A stretch of DNA of 64,000 bases, from NCBI RefSeq assembly GCF_014646255.1, contig NZ_BMNC01000015.1, forward strand, positions 115,717 through 179,716. The letters run 5' to 3'. Shown here piece after piece: positions 34,085 through 43,155 of the stretch. The notes beneath the pieces are model-generated. The model was not told where the DNA came from, did not search any database, and was given only the letters and a program-made list of their open reading frames with translations. A program made the translations under genes and the position numbers. Numbering within the stretch: the first letter of the stretch is position 1; each line of letters begins with the position of its first letter. Source of the stretch: Lentzea pudingi (GTDB lineage Bacteria > Actinomycetota > Actinomycetes > Mycobacteriales > Pseudonocardiaceae).

Positions 34085-34903
34085 ATGTCCGAGGTGCAAG
34101 TGACTATCGCTATCAAGAGGGAGACCTCCTACGCCACGATTTTCTTCTTCGCGCTCTTGCTGGCCTTGGTACTGGCTGGTTGCAGTTCCGAGTCCTCACC
34201 CCGTGGTGAACTCGGCGCGAACCAGGAGCTGCTGAAGTCGTGCGACCCGGCCGCTCCTCCCGCCTCGCTAGTCCAGATCGATGGCACCGGCTCCAGCAAC
34301 TCGGACGCCATTGCGTCCGAGCGCATGACTGCAGTCGACTCCATCGCCCGCCGCACTGCGGTGTGCTCGGGCTATCTGCGTGTGGTGGTCTTCAGCTCCT
34401 CCAGCGCGGCCACCGTCGTTTTGTTCGACGGCCCGCTCAAGATGGACGGCGCCACGGAGAACGCCCGCCTGAAGCGGATCCCGGAAGCGATCACCAACGT
34501 CATGAACAAGGTGCGCTCGGCGTACGCGCCGGCCGTCCAGGCGTTGCCGCAGTCCGGCTCGGACATCACGGCGCAGCTCCGGCTGGCCGCAGAGTGGACG
34601 CAGCAACTCGGTGGCGACTACCGCCTGCACCTGACGGTTCTCTCCGACGGCTTCCAGAACATCGGAATGGACCTCGCTGCCCGAGCTCTGAGCAAGCAGG
34701 ACGCCGAGCTCCTCGCCACGCAGCCGGCCGTTCCCAAGCTCAGCGAAGCCTCCGTGGTTGTCGCGGGCCTCGGCCGCGTGGCTGAAGGTGCACCGCCGTC
34801 CGCGATGGTCGAGGGCCTCGTCAGCTACTACACCAAGCTGTGCCAGCGCACCGAGGCCAGCTCGTGCACTGCCGTCAGCGACTACGCCACCGCCATCCGA
34901 TGA
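34085..34903 (+). CDS. Lipoprotein of conjugation region, VWA-like
   Basis: 272 residues from ATG 34085. An N-terminal signal with hydrophobic core at about 17-31 ends in the lipobox LAGC (Cys at about 33), so the mature protein is membrane-tethered outside. The rest has an alpha/beta pattern (LRVVVFSSSSAATVV ... HLTVLSDGFQN) resembling a von Willebrand A fold without a complete metal site. The start of the next gene overlaps its stop (ATGA), indicating a coupled operon with 34900-35985 and 35985-36692. Confidence 0.75.
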   Translation: MSEVQVTIAIKRETSYATIFFFALLLALVLAGCSSESSPRGELGANQELLKSCDPAAPPASLVQIDGTGSSNSDAIASERMTAVDSIARRTAVCSGYLRVVVFSSSSAATVVLFDGPLKMDGATENARLKRIPEAITNVMNKVRSAYAPAVQALPQSGSDITAQLRLAAEWTQQLGGDYRLHLTVLSDGFQNIGMDLAARALSKQDAELLATQPAVPKLSEASVVVAGLGRVAEGAPPSAMVEGLVSYYTKLCQRTEASSCTAVSDYATAIR

Positions 34904-35985
34904 AGTCGACAGCGATGCTTCCGGCTGCACCAGGTCAGCCTGTGGAAGCGTGGGCCAGGGAAGCCGATCAGATCACGTTGCCGCGTCTCGCTGACGTCGG
35001 TGCCCACACCCGGCCCAACCAGCTGGGCACCACGTACGCCGAACACGAGTACGCGGCGCTGGCCGACGAGCAAGAAGCGGCATGGGCGGCAAGCGGTGAG
35101 AACTCCGCTCGCCAGCATGCTGCCAGCGCCGCGGGGCTTGAGACACCCGCTGTCGCAACCGCCTTCATTCTCGCCGAGGCAGGCAAGGAAGTTGTTGCAG
35201 CACAGGCAGATCGTCAACACGCCACGCAGGTGCTCGCTCCGTACGTGCGACGAGGGCCTGGCGAGAAGCTGCGCTACTGGATCGCGTGGATCGTGCTTGT
35301 GCTCGGTGATACCGGCGGCGTGTGGTCAGCGGCAGTGGTGAACGGCGACGTTCCGATGATCGCCTTCTTCCAGGCATTGGCCTCAGGCGTCGCAGCAGCC
35401 TGCTCGGGGCTGGTGGGCGCCGAGTTGAAGGACATGCGCATGGCACGAGTTCGTCGTCGTGACCTGGATTCGCTCACCGACGACGAACGCCGCTACCAGC
35501 GCTTCTTCACAAGTCGCAACGACGGCGTGGGGATCGTGAAGCTCATCGGTGCGCTCTCGCTCCTGGTGGTGGCGCTCGTGGCCGTGGGCATCTTCGCGCT
35601 CAGGGCTGCCATCGAGGGAAACATCTCCGGCCTCACCTTCGGATTGCTCGCCGCCGCCACAGCACTTGCCTCCGGGCTGTTGACCTACTCGGCCTCGGAC
35701 GACGTCGCGGATCTACTCGCGTCGATGGGCAAGCGCGTCGCTCTTGCTGAGAAGCGCTACCTCGCCCTGGCCAACCACAAGGCCATCGTCGGCAGGGCAG
35801 CCCACGCCGCCACAGCTGGGTCAGTCCAGACAGAGGCCAAGCTACGCGGAGAGGCTGCGGCCAAGCGGGTCGAATCACTTGGCTGGCGGGTGCAGCGCAA
35901 CAACCCCGGTGTGCTCGGGCACGGCTTCGCGCCCGGTGAATCGCGCGGAGCGATCGGCTGGCGCACAAGGCGAGGCGACATCTGA
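34900..35985 (+). CDS. Polytopic membrane protein of conjugation region
   Basis: 361 residues from ATG 34900, overlapping the lipoprotein stop. Soluble N-terminal half, then four membrane helices in two pairs at about residues 125-165 and 210-265, separated by a charged cytosolic loop (RVRRRDLDSLTDDERRYQ), and a cytoplasmic C-terminal tail. No catalytic motif. Its place between the lipoprotein and the VWA-like gene suggests an envelope complex for transfer or for pilus-less conjugation; this is contextual. Confidence 0.7.
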   Translation: MKSTAMLPAAPGQPVEAWAREADQITLPRLADVGAHTRPNQLGTTYAEHEYAALADEQEAAWAASGENSARQHAASAAGLETPAVATAFILAEAGKEVVAAQADRQHATQVLAPYVRRGPGEKLRYWIAWIVLVLGDTGGVWSAAVVNGDVPMIAFFQALASGVAAACSGLVGAELKDMRMARVRRRDLDSLTDDERRYQRFFTSRNDGVGIVKLIGALSLLVVALVAVGIFALRAAIEGNISGLTFGLLAAATALASGLLTYSASDDVADLLASMGKRVALAEKRYLALANHKAIVGRAAHAATAGSVQTEAKLRGEAAAKRVESLGWRVQRNNPGVLGHGFAPGESRGAIGWRTRRGDI

Positions 35986-36692
35986 TGGACACCGGACAGC
36001 ACCTTCAGGTCTCGGTGCTCCTCGGTCCTCAGTTGCTCGGCGGAACGGACGTCAGCCTGGCTGGCAAGGCACATGGCGCTGAGGTCACCTACGACCTCGG
36101 CGACCCCGGCCGGCCTGCGGCTGTGCCCACGCTCCTGATTGCGGTAGCCGACGACTCGGCGTCGGTCACTGGCTCGGGCGGCTCCGATCCGCTCGCGAAC
36201 CGCTACGCCGAGATGGACAAAGCGTTCAGCACCATCGCCCGGCGGGGCTCACGGCGAGAACTCGCTGCAGTGCTGCATTTCGACTCACCCTGCGATGCAG
36301 ATGTCGCCCCGCGGCCTCTCACATCGCGTTCGGTGCGAGCCCTCCGCCAAAGGCTGCGCGCTCCGACCGGAAGGTACGGGTCTAGTGAGCTCGGCCCGTC
36401 GCTACGGCGGGCACTGGCAATGGCCAGGACGCACCCAGAACACGAAGCGACGCTGGTAGTGCTGAGCGACTTCGCACTTCTGGATTCCGACGTCGAAGAG
36501 GTGCTCGGCGAGCTCGCGGCGTTCCCAGGCGACGTGCACGCAGTACTACTCGGCGGCGACGCCAGCGAACACAACTTCGATCCCTCGATCAGCGTGACGC
36601 CAGTCCAGCAGGGTGACTCGCCTGGATCGGTCGCAAGAGCGCTCTTTGCCAGCCTCATGACGCACCGAGACAGCGACCAGCCGCCCCAATGA
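35985..36692 (+). CDS. VWA-like (vWFA) domain protein
   Basis: 235 residues from ATG 35985. The strand LLIAVADDSASVTGSG gives a D-D-S-x-S metal-site-like start (MIDAS: D-x-S-x-S), and LVVLSDFALLD is the second conserved Asp strand of VWA domains. Soluble, no signal. It overlaps both neighbours in the operon. VWA proteins usually assemble complexes; with the lipoprotein and membrane protein it forms a three-gene unit. Confidence 0.75.
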   Translation: MDTGQHLQVSVLLGPQLLGGTDVSLAGKAHGAEVTYDLGDPGRPAAVPTLLIAVADDSASVTGSGGSDPLANRYAEMDKAFSTIARRGSRRELAAVLHFDSPCDADVAPRPLTSRSVRALRQRLRAPTGRYGSSELGPSLRRALAMARTHPEHEATLVVLSDFALLDSDVEEVLGELAAFPGDVHAVLLGGDASEHNFDPSISVTPVQQGDSPGSVARALFASLMTHRDSDQPPQ

Positions 36693-36766
36693 TCGCAACG
36701 TTCAACCGCAGCAAGAAAAGTCAGCTGCCCGCTGGACAGTCCACGGGCCGATGGAAGGAGGAAACC

Positions 36767-37345
36767 ATGAACGAGCACACGGTCCCCGGCAGCTCTGCGC
36801 AGAAGTTCCGCACCGTTCTGGCCGATCCTCCTTGGGATGTCCATCAGCAAGGAAACCGCGGCGCAGACCAGCACTACCCGCTGATGAGCATGGAGCGCAT
36901 TAAAGCGCTGCCGGTGGGCGACCTCGCCGAACCGAACAGCCACCTGTGGTTGTGGGTTACCAACGCAACGCTCCGCGACGGCTACGACGTCGCTGCAGCG
37001 TGGGGTTTCACCGTCAGGGCCCCGCTCACGTGGGTGAAGTTCCGGCTTGGGTTTGGGCAGTACCTACGTACCGCCACGGAACACCTGCTGTTCGCGACCC
37101 GCGGCCGAGCACCAGTGAACTTCCGCTCGCAGCCGACGTGGATAAGTGCCCCTGTCCAGGGGCACTCTCGGAAGCCCGACGAGCAGTACGCGGTCATCGA
37201 ACGCATCTCAGACGGCCCATACCTTGAGTTGTTTGCACGCAGGCGCCCGCCGAGTTCACGCTCGTGGTCGGTATGGGGAAACGAGATCGACTCCGACATC
37301 GCTATCCCCGGCTACCCAGTACCGAGTGATCGGCGGGTGAGCTGA
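36767..37345 (+). CDS. MT-A70 family adenine methyltransferase
   Basis: 192 residues from ATG 36767 with AAGGAGG upstream; ATG 36689 overlapping the previous stop is also in frame. LADPPWDV is the D-P-P-W catalytic motif IV of the MT-A70 (Ime4/METTL3-type) family, found in phages and conjugative elements as N6-adenine DNA methyltransferase. The later segment FARRRPPSSRSWSVWGNE is the usual C-terminal motif. Probably modifies the element's DNA to evade host restriction. Confidence 0.9.
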   Translation: MNEHTVPGSSAQKFRTVLADPPWDVHQQGNRGADQHYPLMSMERIKALPVGDLAEPNSHLWLWVTNATLRDGYDVAAAWGFTVRAPLTWVKFRLGFGQYLRTATEHLLFATRGRAPVNFRSQPTWISAPVQGHSRKPDEQYAVIERISDGPYLELFARRRPPSSRSWSVWGNEIDSDIAIPGYPVPSDRRVS

Positions 37346-37347
37346 CA

Positions 37348-37551
37348 ATGAACGAGAAGTCACCACTCCGCGACCCTGTTCACTACGTCCTTCGCGCCAT
37401 TTTGGTTCTGTGCGGCGCACTCATTGTTCTTGAGATCACCGTGGCATACCTGCGGACGTACTGGGCGTGGACCGTGGGGATCGGCGGTACGGCCGTGGCC
37501 ATCTGGCTCGCCGTGGCCATCGTCCGCTGGGCCTGGTCACGCAGAAAGTAG
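37348..37551 (+). CDS. Small two-TM protein (SpdB-like context)
   Basis: 67 residues from ATG 37348, 2 bases after the methyltransferase. Two hydrophobic helices at about 14-36 and 42-60 and a short basic tail. Size and context resemble small membrane proteins that accompany actinomycete transfer genes (spread proteins). Sequence homology cannot be claimed. Confidence 0.6.
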   Translation: MNEKSPLRDPVHYVLRAILVLCGALIVLEITVAYLRTYWAWTVGIGGTAVAIWLAVAIVRWAWSRRK

Positions 37552-37892
37552 GCCTTCAAGGCCGTGCACGAGTCGCGTTCGACTGCACTGCTTCCAGAGG
37601 TCAGAGGCCACCGGTCGGTGTTGTTGAATACAAATAGTTAATTAGAAATGAATAACTTCTAGCAGATAATAAAGTTGGACAGAGCAGCGCCACTCATGGC
37701 AACTCGAAGAGGAAAGTCTTGGCCGACACCTCTACGACGCACACAGCGGCGCAGAGCCCACGTCCGTATCAGAACCCTCGAAAACGAGGATTACATTCCA
37801 TTTACACACAGACTGCGCATCATCGTCAAGCGCAGAGCGTGTTGCTGGCGTGTACTCCGATCTCGTTTCGAGCTATCGAAAGGAGGCAAGTC
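37552..37892. other. Intergenic region with AT-rich promoter patch
   Basis: No convincing gene. At 37624-37675 there is a markedly AT-rich stretch (about 50 bases, many A/T runs) in otherwise GC-rich DNA, suitable as a promoter for the downstream transfer operon. In-frame extension of the next gene back to 37719 has no RBS. Confidence 0.5.
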
Positions 37893-38084
37893 ATGTCCGG
37901 GTCAGCCGAAGAACCCAGTGTAGTAATTACAGCAAGTCCTCATGTGCAGCCGGCCGTTCTCACACTGGCCCGAGCGTGCATCGCCCTTGCTCGCTTGCGG
38001 CTGGCGGAGGAGAAGAAGCCGCAGAGCGCCGAGGTCCGCGAAGGCGGTGGCGACGGCTCCGCAGAGGAGCAAGGCCATGAGTGA
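37893..38084 (+). CDS. Small protein preceding coupling ATPase
   Basis: 63 residues from ATG 37893 behind AAAGGAGG. A central helix (VLTLARACIALARLRLAEEK) and a Gly/Glu-rich tail. It overlaps the start of the coupling protein gene by 8 bases, so it is translationally coupled to it. Unknown family. Confidence 0.6.
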   Translation: MSGSAEEPSVVITASPHVQPAVLTLARACIALARLRLAEEKKPQSAEVREGGGDGSAEEQGHE

Positions 38085-40257
38085 CCTGATGTGGCGTGAG
38101 GTGATTCCTCCGCGGAACCTCAGCTTGACCACCGCCACCGGCCTCGTCCGTGCGCTCGCGGGACGGCCACGCTTCGGGCTCGCAAGCCTGCAACCCGCAG
38201 TCCTCTTTGAACTGTGGCTGTCGAAGGAGTCCGCCCGCTGGCTCGTTGGCTACGACGAGCGTCTCGGCCGCCACTTCGCCGGAGACTTGGCGGCGCAGAT
38301 TCCAAACCTGGCGTTGGTGACAGTGCAGGACTCGCCGAGGAAGCTGCCGACCACCGCACGCGAAGTACGACCTAACAACATGGCGTACCCGCTCCGGCTC
38401 GACACCGCGGCCTCGGTTGCCACCGGACTTCTGGGCCTTCGGCAACGGCTGGGGCAGGACGAAAGCGTTGTGCTCCAGTGGATCGTCGGGCCAAGCCACT
38501 CGCGCTCGATGCCTCCAGCGCGCCTTACGCCGTTGCAAGCACTTGGGCTCACGCCCGTGCAGAAACCCACAAGTTCAGATCAAGCTGCTTGGCGCACCAA
38601 GGTTGCCGAGCCGTTGTTCGGCGTCCGAGGCCGCGTTGGCGCGCTCGCCGCCAGCACGCACCGTGCAACCCAGCTCATCGGACCAGCCGTCAGTGCTCTT
38701 GCGCTCGCCTCAGGTCCTAACAACCGCGTAGTCGATAGCTGGCAATCGAAGAACATCGCGAGGAGCCTGTTCATGCCTGCCGGACGGCCGCGAAGCTGGA
38801 GCGGGACGGTAAACGCAGCCGAGCTGGCCGCTCTTCTCGGCTGGCCGGTCGACGGCGTGCAGGTACCCGGCCAGGACTCAGCGCTTGCACCGCCACCGCG
38901 TTCGCTCCTGCTGAACGATCATGACGCGGCCCTCACCACAGAGCGGATTGTCGGCACCAGCACTCATCCACGGAGCACAGACAAAGCCGTTCGAGTTCCA
39001 GTAAAGAGTCTGGCCTCGCACGTGCACCTGATTGCTCCCACCGGCGCCGGCAAGTCCACCACCTTGGCCAGGTGGGTACTTCAAGACATCAAGGCCGGTC
39101 GCTCGATCTTCCTTGTGGAGCCCAAGGACGACCTGGTGACCGATGTGCTGGCCCGCTTGCCGAAGGAGCTTTGGCCGCAGGTTCGCCTCGTTGAGCCCGG
39201 TGTGCCGGGTCCCGTCATCGGGTTCAACCCACTTGCCGGGCCGGTGGCCGATGCAGAACGCCGGGCAGACTCCTTACTCGGCTTGTTCCGCGAGCTGTTC
39301 GGCAGTGCTCTCGGACCACGCAGCAGCGACATCTTGTTGCACGCCCTGATCATGGCCGCGCGCCTCGAGGACGGCACACTCACAGATATCCCCGCCATCC
39401 TCACCAACGACGGCTTCCGCCGCCGTGTGCTCGCGAAGGTGAGCGACCCTCTGACGATTGCGCCGTGGGCAGCTTGGTTCGACAGTCTCAGCGAGTTGGA
39501 ACGTTCCCGCATCGTCATGCCAATCCTCAACAAGACGCGGGCGTGGACTGCTCGCGGCCCGCTTCGCCATCTTCTCGGGCAGGCCGCTCCAGCTCTCCAA
39601 CTCGATGATCTCTTCAAGGACGAACAGCTCATCGTGCTGGTGAGCCTTAACACCGGCTCCGTTGGCCCGGAAACGGCCAAGCTGCTGGGTGCGCTGCTGC
39701 TTCGGCAGCTACGCGAAGCCATCCAGCGGCAATCCATGGTGCCTCGGGACTCGCGCAGGCCGGTCTCCGTCATCGTGGACGAGTGGCAGAACTTCGTTGA
39801 TGGCATGGATTTCGGCGACATGCTGGCCACCGCACGTGCGCTTGAGAGCGGCTTCACGTTGGTACACCAGCTGCTGCCTCAGCTGACAACGAGCCTCAAA
39901 GCTGCCGTGCTCGCCAATGCCCGCACCCGCATGGTGTACCGGCCAGCCGAAGCCGACGCCAAGGAACTCGCCCGTGTCCTCGGTGGAGACATGACGCCAG
40001 AGGAGCTGCTACGCCTCCCGGCGTTCCACGCCGCGGCGCAGGTGCTCATCGACGGGGCAACAAGCCGCCCATTCATCGTCAGCACCTCGCCGCTCAGCGA
40101 GCCGACAGAAGATCCGGCGGCTGCACGCCAAGCGATCCGGCAGCAGTTCGGAGTGCTACCCGAAGAGATCGACGCACGGCTTGTTCAGCGGTGGCAGGAC
40201 GGCGGCGGAAGCAACCCCGATGGAGGTGTTGGTTTCGTGCGAAGGAGGACTTCGTGA
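38077..40257 (+). CDS. VirD4/TraG-like conjugative coupling ATPase
   Basis: 726 residues from ATG 38077 (GAGGAG upstream). No clear N-terminal membrane helices. Residues about 290-680 form the HerA/FtsK/VirD4-type motor: Walker A IAPTGAGKSTTLARW (about 318), a VEPKDDLVTDV strand, and Walker B VSVIVDEWQNF (about 570). A late RTRMVYRPAEADAKELARVLGG region matches TraG/TraD C-terminal parts. It would couple the transferred DNA to a membrane channel. Central gene of the conjugation operon. Confidence 0.88.
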   Translation: MSDLMWREVIPPRNLSLTTATGLVRALAGRPRFGLASLQPAVLFELWLSKESARWLVGYDERLGRHFAGDLAAQIPNLALVTVQDSPRKLPTTAREVRPNNMAYPLRLDTAASVATGLLGLRQRLGQDESVVLQWIVGPSHSRSMPPARLTPLQALGLTPVQKPTSSDQAAWRTKVAEPLFGVRGRVGALAASTHRATQLIGPAVSALALASGPNNRVVDSWQSKNIARSLFMPAGRPRSWSGTVNAAELAALLGWPVDGVQVPGQDSALAPPPRSLLLNDHDAALTTERIVGTSTHPRSTDKAVRVPVKSLASHVHLIAPTGAGKSTTLARWVLQDIKAGRSIFLVEPKDDLVTDVLARLPKELWPQVRLVEPGVPGPVIGFNPLAGPVADAERRADSLLGLFRELFGSALGPRSSDILLHALIMAARLEDGTLTDIPAILTNDGFRRRVLAKVSDPLTIAPWAAWFDSLSELERSRIVMPILNKTRAWTARGPLRHLLGQAAPALQLDDLFKDEQLIVLVSLNTGSVGPETAKLLGALLLRQLREAIQRQSMVPRDSRRPVSVIVDEWQNFVDGMDFGDMLATARALESGFTLVHQLLPQLTTSLKAAVLANARTRMVYRPAEADAKELARVLGGDMTPEELLRLPAFHAAAQVLIDGATSRPFIVSTSPLSEPTEDPAAARQAIRQQFGVLPEEIDARLVQRWQDGGGSNPDGGVGFVRRRTS

Positions 40258-40373
40258 CGCGCCGTCCTCCTACCGCTCGCCCTACCTCTCGCATCAAGCA
40301 CGCAGCCGCCTGGCCAGCAACGATGCATCCTTCGCGCCACCGACACTTCGCCACCACCGGAGGTGCCCTGTGA
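40254..40373 (+). CDS. Tiny coupling ORF between transfer genes (39 aa)
   Basis: GTG 40254 overlaps the ATPase stop and is preceded by a strong GAAGGAGG. The frame ends at TGA 40373, which overlaps the GTG of the next gene. The product is very basic (about 10 Arg/Lys, 5 His). It either serves as a translational bridge or is a real DNA-binding mini-protein. Confidence 0.5.
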   Translation: MTRRPPTARPTSRIKHAAAWPATMHPSRHRHFATTGGAL

Positions 40374-41185
40374 GTGGCCGCGGGCGAGCTCTCCGGCTTC
40401 GTGAGCGGCTCTCCGAGCGCGACCTCGACATGCTTCGAGATCTTGCTCGGCTCCGTCTGCTCACCGGGAAGCAGCTCCGCAGGCTGCATTTCGCAGCAGG
40501 GGACCTCACGACCCAAGCTCGCAAGGCGAGGAGTGCGGTCGGGCGCCTCGCCGAACTCGACCTCGTCGTTCGGCTCTCGCGGCGAGTTGGCGGGATGCGA
40601 GCAGGCAGCGAAGGCTTCGTCATCGGCCTCAGCGGCTGGGGGCACGCGGTGCTTGCGCTCGACTCGACGGCTGAACCTCGGCGCCGGCGGCGGGTCATCG
40701 AAACCAAACCCGCCTTCCAATCACATGTGTTGGCAGTCAGCGAGCTGTACGTGCAGCTGGTTGAAGCCAGCCGCCTGGGCGTCGCGGAACTCATCGACTT
40801 CACCGGCGAACCGGAGGCTTGGCGTCGCTTCGGTGGCATCGGCGGTCAAGCCGTGGTCCTCAAACCGGATGCCTTCGTTCGCCTCGGCATCGGCGAGTTT
40901 GAGGTGCTCGCGTTCATCGAGCAGGACATGGACACCGAGTCCTTGCCGACCATCGTGCGCAAGTGCGAGGTGTACGTCTCGCACTGGCGTAGCGGGCTGG
41001 AACAACGTGCGCTCGGCGCCTATCCCAAGGTCTGGTGGCTCGTGCCGTCGGCCCGCCGCCTCGATGCGATCCGCCGTGCCCTCAAGCGTTTGCCTGGAGA
41101 GGCGCATGCGCTTTTCGAGATTTGCCTTACCGCGGAAGCAGTCCCGCTTCTCACTCAACCGCTGCCCGAAGGAGGTGCGTCATGA
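40370..41185 (+). CDS. Replication-relaxation family protein
   Basis: 271 residues from GTG 40370 (GGAGG upstream); earlier in-frame codons are out of context. The N-terminal winged helix (LSERDLDMLRDLARLRLLTGKQLRRLHF) and the central V-I-G-L-S segment followed by HVLAVSELYVQLV match the Replic_Relax family (PF13814). The region FIEQDMDTESLPTIVRKCEVY is the conserved E-x-D-x-x-T motif. It is found in actinobacterial plasmids and ICEs beside the coupling ATPase and may process or recognise the origin. Confidence 0.9.
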   Translation: MSGRGRALRLRERLSERDLDMLRDLARLRLLTGKQLRRLHFAAGDLTTQARKARSAVGRLAELDLVVRLSRRVGGMRAGSEGFVIGLSGWGHAVLALDSTAEPRRRRRVIETKPAFQSHVLAVSELYVQLVEASRLGVAELIDFTGEPEAWRRFGGIGGQAVVLKPDAFVRLGIGEFEVLAFIEQDMDTESLPTIVRKCEVYVSHWRSGLEQRALGAYPKVWWLVPSARRLDAIRRALKRLPGEAHALFEICLTAEAVPLLTQPLPEGGAS

Positions 41186-42237
41186 CCACCAAGCCCGAAC
41201 TCCCCCTCAACCGCGTGCTGATCGGCGACGCCCGAACTCGGCTGGCTGAGCTACCTGACGGAGTAGCCGACTGCATCATCACGAGTCCGCCGTACTGGGC
41301 GCTCCGCGACTATGGCCATGACGGCCAGATCGGCAGCGAGTCCTCCGTGGACGCGTGGGCGGATGAGATTGCCAGCGTCTGCGCTCAGCTCTCACGTGTC
41401 CTGTCACCAACTGGAGCACTGTGGCTGAATCTCGGTGACTCCTACGCACGTACCCCACGCGATGGGGCAGCAAAGAAGAGTCTCCTACTAGCGCCTCAAC
41501 GTGTTGCGGTGCAGCTGACGCGGGCCGGCTGGCTCCTGCGCAACCAGATCGTGTGGGCCAAGAAGAACCCGATGCCGTCCTCCGTTGGTGACCGCCTCAC
41601 CACCACCCACGAGTTCATCTACCTCTTCACCAAGCAGCCGCAGTACTACTTCGACCTCGACTCCATCCGCGAGCCGGCCACCGCCACCATGACCGCCAGC
41701 AAGCTGGCACGGCCTGGCTACCCGCCACGCTCAGCCGCGCAGAACCTGGGCGGCGGAACCACACCGCGCGTCGATCTGAACAGCGGCCTGGCGGACATGA
41801 AAGCGCGTGGAGTCCAGAGCCACCCGTTGGGGAAGAACCCCGGCGATGTCTGGCAGTTCAGCACCGCCAGCTTCCGAGGCGCGCACTTTGCGACGTTCCC
41901 GCTCGACCTCGTGCGCCGTCCACTACTCAGTACCTGCCCAGAACGCATCTGCACTACGTGCGGTACGCCTTGGCGCAGGGCAACACAGGTGATCAACGGG
42001 CGGCGGCTCGCAGTTGGGCCGCTAAGGGCCAGCTGCAGGCATGAAGCATGGCGCCCTGGCCGTGTGCTGGATCCGTTCCTCGGTGCTGGCACGGTCGCGC
42101 TCGCCGCTGAACAACACCACCGCGACTGGCTCGGCGTCGAGCTGAACCCGGCCTACGCCGCGATGGCTGAGCAGCGCGTTGCGGAGTGGCGCACCTTGAA
42201 GCAAGCGACACCGTCCAATGAGAACACCAATGCATAG
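41182..42237 (+). CDS. DNA methyltransferase (N4-cytosine/N6-adenine type)
   Basis: 351 residues from ATG 41182 with GAAGGAGG upstream, overlapping the previous stop. TSPPYWALRDYG carries the S-P-P-Y catalytic motif IV (beta-type order), and DPFLGAGTVALAAEQ near the C-terminus is the AdoMet-binding motif I. A zinc-like cysteine segment (CPERICTTCG ... C) sits between them. No companion restriction gene, so probably a solitary methylase protecting the element. Full-length. Confidence 0.92.
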   Translation: MTTKPELPLNRVLIGDARTRLAELPDGVADCIITSPPYWALRDYGHDGQIGSESSVDAWADEIASVCAQLSRVLSPTGALWLNLGDSYARTPRDGAAKKSLLLAPQRVAVQLTRAGWLLRNQIVWAKKNPMPSSVGDRLTTTHEFIYLFTKQPQYYFDLDSIREPATATMTASKLARPGYPPRSAAQNLGGGTTPRVDLNSGLADMKARGVQSHPLGKNPGDVWQFSTASFRGAHFATFPLDLVRRPLLSTCPERICTTCGTPWRRATQVINGRRLAVGPLRASCRHEAWRPGRVLDPFLGAGTVALAAEQHHRDWLGVELNPAYAAMAEQRVAEWRTLKQATPSNENTNA

Positions 42238-42256
42238 CGAAAGGAGGAAAGAAGCT

Positions 42257-43054
42257 ATGGAAAAGCAACCACACCAACGAAAGGGGGCCGAACAGCGCCC
42301 AGAGGTCAACAGCTACGGCACTGATGACCCGGACAGACAAGCAGAGATCGAGCGCGCTCGGGCCGACGCCTCGGCTGAGCGGAAGCGCAACCGCGCGGCG
42401 CTGGAACACCTCGTCGAGGGCGGCATGGATCCAGATGAGGCCGAGGCGGTAATCGAGTACGCGCACAGCATCGGCAAGCCGCTCTCAGTGGAGTTCGCGG
42501 AGCCCAAGACAACCGACGCCATGCCTGAACGTGAGCGCCGATACCGGCCGCAGGTGTACGCCATTGACGTCGACAGCCGGGAGCGGGGCATCCAGTACGG
42601 ACTGTGGATCGAAGCCGAGCAGGACGCGGATGTCGTCGCCATGCTGGCGGGTTCACCCACGGTCAATGCGACTCGGTGGGAGGTCAGCGCGACGCAGAGC
42701 TTCGCGGGACTCGACCTCGACGGCCTCAACGACCCGAAGCTCATCGCTCAGCTTGGCCGCGGCGTCCGCGAGCACGGCGCTGCGTACGCCGCATGGGCGG
42801 GGATTGCCGGCGTCAGGGATGCCGAGGAGCTCGCGAAGTTCAACGACTTCTTCGTCGGCTCGTACGACTCGCCGGAGGCATGGGCACGCGAGGTCGGCAG
42901 TGACCTTGAGTGGGAGTCACACCTTGACGAGGTCGTGCAACCTGACCTTCGCAGCTACGTGGCGATCGACTACGCCAATTTCGCACGCGAAGCCATGCAG
43001 CAATGGGATGCCGTACAGGGGCACGACGGTCGGCTCCACGTATTTCTCAGATGA
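42257..43054 (+). CDS. ardA: Antirestriction protein ArdA
   Basis: 265 residues from ATG 42257 behind AAAGGAGG. The N-terminal 80 residues are charged and non-conserved. The ArdA core begins PQVYAIDVDSRERG and contains FFVGSYDSPEAWAREV and YVAIDYANFAREA, the standard F-x-G-x-Y-D-S-x-E-x-W-A and Y-x-x-x-D-x-x-x-x-A-R motifs. ArdA mimics DNA and blocks type I restriction enzymes; it would protect the element while it enters a host with systems such as the hsdRMS of this window. Confidence 0.93.
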   Translation: MEKQPHQRKGAEQRPEVNSYGTDDPDRQAEIERARADASAERKRNRAALEHLVEGGMDPDEAEAVIEYAHSIGKPLSVEFAEPKTTDAMPERERRYRPQVYAIDVDSRERGIQYGLWIEAEQDADVVAMLAGSPTVNATRWEVSATQSFAGLDLDGLNDPKLIAQLGRGVREHGAAYAAWAGIAGVRDAEELAKFNDFFVGSYDSPEAWAREVGSDLEWESHLDEVVQPDLRSYVAIDYANFAREAMQQWDAVQGHDGRLHVFLR

Positions 43055-43155
43055 GCACCAGCTCAGGCCGTCGCTCCTCGGTGGCCTGTGGCCGCTCGCG
43101 CGCCTTGCACCAGGCAGGCGTGGGCGGTCACACCACACCGAGGAGGACCAGTGTC

